Shown in pieces: positions 45,691 through 52,908 of a stretch of 64,000 nucleotides of DNA (the stretch's first letter is position 1; the number at the start of each line of letters is the position of its first letter). The notes beneath the pieces were generated by a model. It was not told the DNA's origin and did no database searches. It worked only from the letters and a program-made list of their open reading frames with translations. The DNA lies in the NCBI RefSeq assembly GCF_000344805.1, contig NC_020453.1, positions 2,170,001 through 2,234,000 of the forward strand, given 5' to 3'. A program made the position numbers and the translations under genes. The stretch is from Bradyrhizobium oligotrophicum S58. Lineage in GTDB: Bacteria > Pseudomonadota > Alphaproteobacteria > Rhizobiales > Xanthobacteraceae.

Positions 45691-45774
45691 TCAGAACAGG
45701 CCGACCACGATCGCGCCGACGAATGCAAACGCGACATACGCGACCATCATGCTCAGCCGACCGGCAAGGGTCAT
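45691..45774 (-). CDS. Very small membrane protein (27 residues)
   Basis: A minus-strand reading frame encodes 27 residues, MTLAGRLSMMVAYVAFAF followed by VGAIVVGLF, forming a single hydrophobic helix after a short basic N-terminus. GGAG lies about 9 bases ahead of the ATG at 45774. It stands alone in the interval 45496-45989. Composition with an N-terminal arginine and a long hydrophobic core is typical of real single-span miniproteins. Nothing is known to me about its role; conservation has not been tested. Confidence 0.5.
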   Translation of the reverse strand: MTLAGRLSMMVAYVAFAFVGAIVVGLF

Positions 45775-45989
45775 GACACGGCTCCGTTTCGCATCTCTTG
45801 CGCGTCTGACGTGTACGCGCTCCCGGCGCTCGCAGAGCGCGCGCGAGACATATCCGATCCGCATCGGCAAAAAAGACAGCGCGGCTGTCGTTCCCCGTAA
45901 AACGACCGCCTTTCACGTCGTGATGGTTTGCGCCCCGTAAATCGACGGCATTGACAGGTCCTTAAGCAAATTGCCGCAAACCTCTGCAT

Positions 45990-47165
45990 ATGACGCGCGG
46001 AGTTCGTTTGTATCTCGTCGGCTCCATCGTCCTTGTTTCGCTAGCGGGTTGCGGCCGTGGATTCTTCCAGGAGCGCGAGCCGTGGCGGGCCGAGGCCGAG
46101 ATCGCCTGCCTAAAATCGGGTGCGGTGAAGGAGGGCGCGGACATCGTCCGCATCGATCCGATCTCCGGCCCCGGCATGTGCGGCGCCGACTATCCGCTGA
46201 AGGTGGCCGCGCTCGGTGAAGCGAGTGCGAGCTATGGCTTCGCCGATGAGAGCCTGCGTCCGCCGGCCGCGATCGGCGGCCAGCCGCGCTGGCCGGTCAA
46301 TCAACAGCCGCCCGGCTATCCGCCGCCCGCGACCTATCAGCCGCAGGCCGCGCCACAGCCCGCCTATCCCGCCGCGACGTCGCAGCCGCCGGCCTATGGC
46401 GCCCCTCCCGGCGCGCCGCTGCAGCTCGAGCCGCCGATCGCCGAGGATGACGCCAACCTGCCGCCCGACGCGTCCTATCCTGCCGCGCCGTATCGCGCGC
46501 CGCGCACCGCCTATCCGTCGCAGCAGCCGGACGCGTCGCCGCGGCTCGGGCCGTCGCGCGGCGATGTGGTCGGCGCCGTCGGCCCGGTCGCGGTGAAGCC
46601 GACCGCGACGCTCGCCTGTCCGATCGTCTCGGCGCTGGACCGTTGGATCGCGGAATCCGTACAGCCGGCCGCCCAGCGCTGGTTCGGCACCAAGGTCGTC
46701 GAGATCAAGCAGATCTCGGCCTATTCCTGCCGCGGCATGAACGGCAATCCGAGTGCGCATATTTCCGAGCACGCCTTCGGCAATGCGCTCGACATCGCCG
46801 CCTTCACGCTCGCCGACGGCCGCCGCATCAGCGTCAAGGACGGCTGGATCGGCCTGCCCGAGGAGCAGGGTTTTCTGCGCGACGTCCAGGGTGGGGCGTG
46901 CCAGCAGTTCACCACGGTGCTGGCGCCGGGCTCCAACGTCTATCACTACGACCACATCCATGTGGACCTGATGCGCCGCGCCAGCCGCCGTTTGATCTGC
47001 CAGCCCGCCGCGCAGTCCGGCGAGGCGGTGGCGGCGCGCGCGCAGCAGCGGCGTTATGGCTATGGCCAGCGCGAGCCGGACGTGACCAGCTCGATCCAGT
47101 CGCGCAAGCAAGCCAAGTCGATTGGCCAGCTGATCAACGAGGAAGACGAATTCCGGGACTATTGA
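45990..47165 (+). CDS. Extensin-like family protein, lipoprotein
   Basis: The 391-residue product has a lipobox signal (GSIVLVSLAGCGRG, Cys at 21), a proline-rich middle region (about 85-190), and an extensin-like C-terminal domain: LACPIVSALDRWIAESVQPAAQRWFG, SYSCRGMNG-like YSCRGMNGNPSAHISEHAFGNALDIAAF, and YHYDHIHVDLM. The conserved H-x(6)-D and HxH positions suggest a metal-dependent peptidase-like fold (Hedgehog/DD-peptidase type), as in VanY-related enzymes, though the family's activity is not established. It would sit in the cell envelope. Confidence 0.85.
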   Translation: MTRGVRLYLVGSIVLVSLAGCGRGFFQEREPWRAEAEIACLKSGAVKEGADIVRIDPISGPGMCGADYPLKVAALGEASASYGFADESLRPPAAIGGQPRWPVNQQPPGYPPPATYQPQAAPQPAYPAATSQPPAYGAPPGAPLQLEPPIAEDDANLPPDASYPAAPYRAPRTAYPSQQPDASPRLGPSRGDVVGAVGPVAVKPTATLACPIVSALDRWIAESVQPAAQRWFGTKVVEIKQISAYSCRGMNGNPSAHISEHAFGNALDIAAFTLADGRRISVKDGWIGLPEEQGFLRDVQGGACQQFTTVLAPGSNVYHYDHIHVDLMRRASRRLICQPAAQSGEAVAARAQQRRYGYGQREPDVTSSIQSRKQAKSIGQLINEEDEFRDY

Positions 47166-47453
47166 GGATGAGCGAAGGGCGAATCGAGAATCGCGAATAG
47201 GGCGCCACGTTCTGTTCGCGACTCCCGTTCGCCCCTCGCCGATCCTGTGCGTGGCTGTGGATTTCTTTCGCCGTCAGCCGCGCCAGATGGCGCTCTGTCC
47301 CGCCCCGAAACGGAAACGCCGCGAGCACGGCAAACGCATTAGGAGTTCGTTGACCAGCTTTGCCGTCCGCCATTGGCCGACACTAGACCTGCCACAGTCG
47401 CGAGGAACAAGGCGCGCGGGGTTCTGGTTGCTGCCGGATTGGGAGAGGCGGAT

Positions 47454-47720
47454 ATGGCATTGTATCGCATCAAGGCGATTGGCTCGGGCTTCGAGGTCGG
47501 CACCGAGGAGCAGCCCGTGCTGGTCTGCCGCTCGCTGAAGATCGCCCGCCGCGCCGTCGCCGATGCGCAGCGCCTGGCGCGCATGCCGCCGAAGCCGATC
47601 CCGTGGCGGGTGCCGCCGGAGAGCGAGACGACCGCTGTGGGAGCGGACGATGCCGCGCGCGGCGAGGATCCGGATTTCGAAATCGCAATCGTGGCGGATG
47701 GTCCGCCATTGTGCTGTTGA
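47454..47720 (+). CDS. Small protein of unknown function
   Basis: The 88-residue product starts MALYRIKAIGSGFEVGTEEQPVLVC and continues with a basic RSLKIARRAVADAQRLA helix and an acidic C-terminus (EDPDFEIAIV). GGGAGAGG lies 8 bases before the ATG at 47454. There is no signal peptide or membrane segment. The frame can be extended upstream to 47373, but the ribosome site favours the shorter version. I do not recognise a family. Confidence 0.6.
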   Translation: MALYRIKAIGSGFEVGTEEQPVLVCRSLKIARRAVADAQRLARMPPKPIPWRVPPESETTAVGADDAARGEDPDFEIAIVADGPPLCC

Positions 47721-47813
47721 CGAATCCTGTCGCATCATGGCCCAGGGCAAGGCCGCAGGCCTTGAACGGGGCATCTCGATATTGGCTTTCGTCATCTTGC
47801 CCAGGCGGCGGTG

Positions 47814-48033
47814 AGCTCCCCTCCCCCTTGCGGGGAGGGGTCGGGGGTGGGGGCCCGCGTGCGCCGAACGTCGTGCGGTGCACCTCTCAGATATCGACAT
47901 TTGCATGTGTTCGGCGTCGTTAACCCGACGCACTATCGATCGCTGAGGCCTTTGATAGAGCCGTAGCTCTCATCACGAAGAGCTGGACTCGTGGACCCCC
48001 ACCCCCAACCCCTCCCCGCAAGGGGGAGGGGAG
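47814..48033. repeat. Large inverted repeat of CTCCCCCTTGCGGGGAGGGG type
   Basis: The left arm (about 47814-47852, ctcccccttgcggggagg then tcgggggtgggg) and right arm (about 47993-48033, ccccacccccaacccctc then cgcaagggggaggggag) are near-perfect reverse complements, with about 140 bases between. The element fills the gap 47721-48064 between convergent genes, which holds no gene. Confidence 0.75.
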
Positions 48034-48064
48034 TTCACCGCCGTCGCGGCGATAGCGGCGCGGA

Positions 48065-50389
48065 TCAAAACGTCCCCGCCACCGTGACGCGGAACGTCAG
48101 TGGCTCGATCGGGTGCAGGACGCGGTCCATCACGCCGGTCTGGCAGACCTGGGCCGGCACGGTCGACGTTCCCCCGCTGGGGTAGCACGCCTGGTAGAGC
48201 TGATCGGCGGGCACCTTCAGCAGCGAGCCGTAGCCGTAGGAGATCTGGTTGGCCTTGGTGTTGAACAGGTTCAGCACGTCGAGCTGGATGCGCCAGCCAT
48301 TGGCGTCGCGGAAGCCGATGCGGCCGTTGAAGACGCTGGTCGCGGTCGAGCGGAAGTAGTTGTCCTCGGTCAGCGGCGTCGCGCCGAGATAGCGCCAGCG
48401 CACGCCGCCGAACCATCCGGTCTTTTCGCCGAGCGTGATGCCGGCCGAAGCGATCATCGAGGGCGCGTTGGGGATGTAGTTGCCGGGCGCGTTGCCGCGC
48501 AGCACCTCGGCCGGCGCGCCCAAACCGACCAGCTGGGCATAGGTTGTGGCCTGGCCGTCATCGGTGCCGACGAAGCGCGCATGGGTCATCGCCAAATCGG
48601 CATCGATGTCGATCCACGACGCCGGCCGATAATGGTTGGTGAACTCGAAACCGTAGCGCCGGCTCGGCCGGCTGGGCTCGGTGTCGCCGGCATCGCCGGA
48701 GAACAGGATCTCCGAATCCTGGTTGAGCATGAACAGGCTCAGTGACGAGTCGAGCCTCGGAATGATGCGCGTGCGGACGCCGACCTCGGCGCCCTTGGTG
48801 CGCACCAGCAGCGGCGACGACTCGATCCGGTTGCCGGGCGCGTTCGGATCATCAGTCGTAGTTGCGCCGCGGGCGTCGTTGCTGTGCATGCCGTAGCCGG
48901 CGCCGAGGAAGAACTCGGTCTGATAGAACGGCCCGAGCACCATGCGGAATTTCGGGCTGCCAAGGCTTGCCGACGCATCGCCGGTGTTGTTGCCGTTGAT
49001 GAGCGAATACACGTGGGTCTGATAATAGTCGCCGCGGTAGCCGACCGTGGTGCGCAGCCAGTCGGTCCAGCGCACGGTGTTCTCGACATAGAGCCCGACG
49101 CTGCCTTCGCCGACCTTGTCGCTACGGACCGAGCTCAGATAGGCCCGCTGCGCCGTGTAGCTGAGCGCCAGCGCGATGTCGTCATAGCGGGTCTGGACGC
49201 CGACGGTCGTCTCCATCGGCCGGCCGGCGAAGCTGCCGTCCAAGGTGCGCGACGCGTTGGCGCCGAGCATCAGCCGGTCGTCGTGCTGATGAAACTGGTC
49301 GCCATTGACCGGATCGCGCAGCGCATAGGTGAAGTTGTTGTAGAGATCGAGCTGGCTCTTCACCACGTAGGCGTTGGCCTTCCACGACCCCGCATCGTCT
49401 GACCCGGCGATGCGGCCGGACAGCGCGAAGCGGTTGGTCTTGCCGCCATCGGTCGGATCGACCGCGTCATAGCGGCCGAGCAGGCCGGAGGTGATGGCGC
49501 GCTCCGGCACCTGGTCGGTCGAGGTCCAGCGGTTCGCATAGGCCATGCCGGTGATGGAAAAGCCGTCGGTGGCGGTGCCCTGGCTGTAGCGCACCAGGCT
49601 GTTCAGCTTCTTGGCATCGTCGGGTGTGGTCCAGGGGCCGTCATAGCGGCCGGCTTCGCCGGCGATCAGAAGGTGGCCGTCGCCGACATGGACCGAGTCC
49701 ATGCCGAAGAAGCGGCGATAGCCGAAGCTGCCCGCCGTCATCTGCGCGATCGCCTTGGGCACGCTGTCGACCAGGCCGATATGGACGCTGCCGACCGAGG
49801 CGAAGTCGCCTTCGTCGGCAAAATAAGGACCCTTGCGCACGTCGACGCGGCCGATCGTCTCCGGCATCAGCCAGTTGAGATCGGCATAGCCCTGGCCATG
49901 GGCATGGGTACGCATGTTGACCGGCACGTCGTCGACGAACAGCGCGAGGTCGGTGCCGTGGTCGAGATTGTAGCCGCGCAGAAAATACTGGTTGGCCTTG
50001 CCCTCACCCGAGTGCTGCGTGACGATCAGGCCGGGCACGGCTTCGAGCACCTCGCCGGGCCGGGTCGCCGGGCGGGCGTTGATCTCCTCGCCGCTGATGA
50101 CGACCTCGCTCGCCATGCCCTGCGGGCGGGGCGCGCCGGAACCGACATTGGGTGCGCCGGACGGTGCCGCCGCCGCCGTGGCGGCCGGCGTCAGATTCGT
50201 CGCTGCACGGGCGGCGCCGGGCTTCGGCCGCTGTGCCGCGCGCCTGGTCTGCGGCTTCGGCTTGGCCGCGCGTCTGGGGGCATCGACGTCGACCGTCGGC
50301 AGTTCGGCGGGAGCGCGGTCCGGATGTGCGTTTGCCTGCTGCGCCAAGGCCGCCATCAGCACGCCAACACTCGCCCCACGCCACCGCAT
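48065..50389 (-). CDS. TonB-dependent outer membrane receptor, probably for nickel
   Basis: The product is 774 residues from the ATG at 50389, chosen because GAGGGG precedes it and because it starts a clean signal peptide (MRWRGASVGVLMAALAQQANA). A proline-rich, basic N-terminal region follows. The plug domain contains VVISGEEINARPATRPGEVLEAVPGLIVTQHSGEGKANQYFLRGYNLDHGTDLALFVDDVPVN, then a beta-barrel ending in a terminal phenylalanine (VAGTF), as expected for an outer membrane protein. The plug's MRTHAHGQGYADLN has several histidines. A perfect NikR operator lies upstream and nikR is divergent, so the substrate is probably a nickel complex; this is context-based. Confidence 0.88.
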   Translation of the reverse strand: MRWRGASVGVLMAALAQQANAHPDRAPAELPTVDVDAPRRAAKPKPQTRRAAQRPKPGAARAATNLTPAATAAAAPSGAPNVGSGAPRPQGMASEVVISGEEINARPATRPGEVLEAVPGLIVTQHSGEGKANQYFLRGYNLDHGTDLALFVDDVPVNMRTHAHGQGYADLNWLMPETIGRVDVRKGPYFADEGDFASVGSVHIGLVDSVPKAIAQMTAGSFGYRRFFGMDSVHVGDGHLLIAGEAGRYDGPWTTPDDAKKLNSLVRYSQGTATDGFSITGMAYANRWTSTDQVPERAITSGLLGRYDAVDPTDGGKTNRFALSGRIAGSDDAGSWKANAYVVKSQLDLYNNFTYALRDPVNGDQFHQHDDRLMLGANASRTLDGSFAGRPMETTVGVQTRYDDIALALSYTAQRAYLSSVRSDKVGEGSVGLYVENTVRWTDWLRTTVGYRGDYYQTHVYSLINGNNTGDASASLGSPKFRMVLGPFYQTEFFLGAGYGMHSNDARGATTTDDPNAPGNRIESSPLLVRTKGAEVGVRTRIIPRLDSSLSLFMLNQDSEILFSGDAGDTEPSRPSRRYGFEFTNHYRPASWIDIDADLAMTHARFVGTDDGQATTYAQLVGLGAPAEVLRGNAPGNYIPNAPSMIASAGITLGEKTGWFGGVRWRYLGATPLTEDNYFRSTATSVFNGRIGFRDANGWRIQLDVLNLFNTKANQISYGYGSLLKVPADQLYQACYPSGGTSTVPAQVCQTGVMDRVLHPIEPLTFRVTVAGTF

Positions 50390-50513
50390 CGTCACGCCCC
50401 TCGATCTCGTCATCAGGCGTGCGCCATCATCTGCCGTGAGCCTTCATTGGCCCGCGACACGCTCACTTGGTTCGCCCTGATGTCGGGTGTTAAAGAACGC
50501 TAGGGTGACACCA

Positions 50514-50541
50514 GTATGATGTCAACGTAAAAACATCATAC
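50514..50541. promoter_or_regulatory. NikR operator (NikR box)
   Basis: GTATGA at 50514-50519 and TCATAC at 50536-50541 are separated by exactly 16 bases, the spacing of the classic NikR operator GTATGA-N16-TCATAC. The site is 46 bases upstream of the nikR ATG and about 125 bases upstream of the receptor ATG. It should allow nickel-loaded NikR to repress both genes. Confidence 0.92.
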
Positions 50542-50587
50542 TCATCTGGTGGATAGGCGCTTGCCGCGCAACTCAGGGAGACGGGAC

Positions 50588-51085
50588 ATGCAGCGCCTGA
50601 CGATCACCATCGACGACGACCTGCTCGCCGAGGTCGACGCCTTCATGGCCCGGCGCGGCTATGACAACCGCTCGGAGGCGTTTCGCGACCTGCTGCGCAG
50701 CGGCTTGGAGACGGCCGACACCGGTGCCAGCGACAGCCGCCACTGCATCGCGACCCTGAGCTACGTCTACGACCACGCCGCGCGCGAACTGCCCAAGCGC
50801 CTGACCCAGGAGGCGCACGATCATTCCGGCCTCGCCCAGGCGACCCTGCACGTCCACATCGACCAGGAAAGCTGCCTCGAGGTCACCGTGCTCAAGGGCG
50901 AGCGCCGCGAGGTCAAGGCCTTCGCCGACCACGTCATCGCCGAACGCGGCGTCCGCCACGGCCACGTCGCACTGATGCCGATCGAGGCGGCGCATGATCA
51001 TGGGCATAATCACAGCCATTCGCACAGCCACAGCAGCAGTCACAGCCATTCGCATTCCCACACCACGAAGAGCGGGAAGAAGTAG
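50588..51085 (+). CDS. nikR: Nickel-responsive regulator NikR with histidine-rich tail
   Basis: The 165-residue product has an N-terminal ribbon-helix-helix domain (QRLTITIDDDLLAEVDAFMARRGYDNRSEAFRDLLRSGL) and a C-terminal ACT-like nickel-binding domain. High-affinity site residues are conserved: H in SYVYDHAARELP, then HVHIDQESCLEVTVLKG, matching E. coli H76, H87, H89 and C95. The core ends near 138; an extra tail of about 27 residues contains 11 histidines in alternating His-Ser repeats (DNA 50993-51063) before a basic end. E. coli NikR is 133 residues and lacks this tail. GGGAGACGGGAC precedes the ATG. It should repress itself and the divergent receptor. Confidence 0.95.
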   Translation: MQRLTITIDDDLLAEVDAFMARRGYDNRSEAFRDLLRSGLETADTGASDSRHCIATLSYVYDHAARELPKRLTQEAHDHSGLAQATLHVHIDQESCLEVTVLKGERREVKAFADHVIAERGVRHGHVALMPIEAAHDHGHNHSHSHSHSSSHSHSHSHTTKSGKK

Positions 51086-51112
51086 CGCAGGCCGACACGA
51101 TGGTTCGAGTTC

Positions 51113-51200
51113 GTAGGGCGGATTAGCGTTAGGGCAATCCGCCATCTTAAGAGCGACGAAGGAAGCAGTGCCGGACCAGGCTTCGCTGATCCGCCCTACG
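51113..51200. repeat. Inverted repeat with CGTAGGGCGGAT arms
   Basis: The arm cgtagggcggat near 51113 is matched by atccgccctacg ending at about 51200, with gggcaatccgcc and complementary words inside. It is a common form of dispersed repeat in these genomes and lies between nikR and the convergent lpxD-like gene. Confidence 0.65.
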
Positions 51201-51249
51201 CGCTATTTTTGGGAGCGGAGACTATGGTGGAAAGATCATCGATTGGATT

Positions 51250-52320
51250 TCAACTCTGATCGGAAAGTATTGAAGGCGCCTCAGCTGTGTCGCCGGATTT
51301 GGTCAGTCGAGCCAATGTCACCAGTTGCCGCATCCATTGCATTCTCGGCCGGGCCGGATAGCCACCCCACGTTTTTCCCGGCGGAACGTCATTCATGACG
51401 CCCGAGCCCCCGGCCACGCGCCCACCCCTGCCGATCGTGACGTGGGACGCAATCGCAACCCTGCCGCCAAGCACGACAAAATCCTCGAGCGTCACGCTGC
51501 CACTGAGACCCGACTGCGCGACGATGACACAATGGCGACCAATGACGACGTTGTGGCCGATCTGACAGAGATTGTCGATTTTCGTCGCCTCTCCGATGAT
51601 CGTGTCCCTGATGCCGCCACGATCGATCGTCGTCCCGGCGCCGATCTCGACGTCGTCCTGGATGATCACGCGTCCCGTTTGCGGAACTTTCTGCTGCCTG
51701 GCACCGGCAATGTAACCAAAGCCGTCCTGCCCGATGCGGCATCCGGGATGGATCACCACGCGCTCGCCGATAAGCGTATGCGTGATTGAACATCCCGCGC
51801 CGATTGAGCAATCGCGGCCGATCAATACGTCCGGACCGATGACGGCGGTCGCGGCGATGATGCTTCCTGCTCCAATCTCGGCCCGAGGCCCGATCACAGC
51901 TCCCGGATCAACCGTTATTCCGCTCCCGAGGCGTGCAGTCGGATGGATGGTTGAGCCCTGAGCGATGTCGTTGGCCTCGAACGGGGAGGTCGGACGCAGG
52001 GATTGAGGGTAGAGTTCACGATGGACGTTGACAAAGGCGCGATAGGGCCGCTCCGTGGGCAGCAGGATCAGGGTGCTTGGCGCCTGACCTTCGAAGCGCT
52101 GGAGCATGAGGCAGGCTGCAGCGCGCGTCGTCGCCAAGGCGCCGGCGTATTTGTTGCTTTCGATGAAAGTGAGGTCAGTCGGCCCGGCAAGTTCGAGGGG
52201 CGCAACATCTGTGATCACGTGCGAAAGTCGCGCAGCATCGTGGCATTCGGCGCCCGTCAGCAAGATGATCTGGGCCACAGTCAAACCCGCGGGGCGACCG
52301 AAGAATCTTCGTTTGTCCAT
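51250..52320 (-). CDS. lpxD: UDP-3-O-acylglucosamine N-acyltransferase, LpxD family (orphan copy)
   Basis: The 356-residue product has the LpxD N-terminal uridine-binding domain (ITDVAPLELAGPTDLTFIESNKY) and a left-handed beta-helix of hexapeptide repeats (for example GSGITVDPGAVIGPRAEIGAGSII). The catalytic histidine is H256 in NLCQIGHNVVIG, followed by GLSGSVTLEDFVVLGGRVAIASHVTIGRGGRVAGGSGV. It transfers a 3-hydroxyacyl chain from ACP to UDP-acylglucosamine in lipid A assembly. It is not in the usual bamA-lpxD-fabZ-lpxA operon, so it is likely a second copy with different acyl specificity or function. The ATG at 52320 is favoured over 52365. Confidence 0.88.
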   Translation of the reverse strand: MDKRRFFGRPAGLTVAQIILLTGAECHDAARLSHVITDVAPLELAGPTDLTFIESNKYAGALATTRAAACLMLQRFEGQAPSTLILLPTERPYRAFVNVHRELYPQSLRPTSPFEANDIAQGSTIHPTARLGSGITVDPGAVIGPRAEIGAGSIIAATAVIGPDVLIGRDCSIGAGCSITHTLIGERVVIHPGCRIGQDGFGYIAGARQQKVPQTGRVIIQDDVEIGAGTTIDRGGIRDTIIGEATKIDNLCQIGHNVVIGRHCVIVAQSGLSGSVTLEDFVVLGGRVAIASHVTIGRGGRVAGGSGVMNDVPPGKTWGGYPARPRMQWMRQLVTLARLTKSGDTAEAPSILSDQS

Positions 52321-52427
52321 ATCCCAGCCTTGGTTGAAAACTGTATCGGGAGCGATACCGGGCATCTCGTTCGGGGGACTGGCGTCGCAGACCTATGATG
52401 TCACATGTTTCGGAGGAAGCGACGAGT

Positions 52428-52841
52428 CTAAACCTGCCGAGCAGCATGAAGTGAAGCAGCACGACGAGAGTATGACGTGAATGATGCGTAGCAACGTTGC
52501 GAAACGGAGCCATGGTAGATCTTGAGGTCGCTCTTCTCGTTCAGGGCCTTCGCGGACTCTAGGCTCCAGCCAGATTTCCAGTTTAGGAAGGTGTATCGGC
52601 TGAGAATGGTGGGCACGGCGCCGTTGCCTCGCGATGACGCCGCGCGGCTTGCGATCGCGCGCCGTAGCTTGGCGTCGCTCGTCCCGTTGATGACGATGGT
52701 GCGAGACGCCGCAGGTCCTTCGGCAGACGTTGGGGCGGGTTCACTCCAGAAACACGTCATCTGGTGCGTTGACGCAAACATTCCGCCGCTGCTGTGCCCT
52801 GCCAGCAGAAGCGGGTCAACTTGACCCGATCGCGAGTCCAC
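52428..52841 (-). pseudogene. Degenerate gene remnant, possibly glycosyltransferase-related
   Basis: An open frame of 137 residues lacks a good ribosome site. Its middle and end (TIVINGTSDAKLRRAIASRAA, then a run reading KSDLKIYHGSVSQRCYASF) recall the C-terminal part of a family of glycosyltransferase-like proteins in which a D-x-x-IINGTSD-like segment is followed by a HLWHG-x-x-x-x-R-x-Y motif. The product is far too short for such a protein and starts abruptly, so it is read as a remnant. It fills part of the gap 52321-52908 between lpxD and the AI-2E family gene. The identification is weak. Confidence 0.3.
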
Positions 52842-52908
52842 AGATCGCCGTGCTGCCGGTGGTTAATCGAACGTCCGGTCATTCCAAGAGCGAACGTCGA
52901 TGGAGGTC

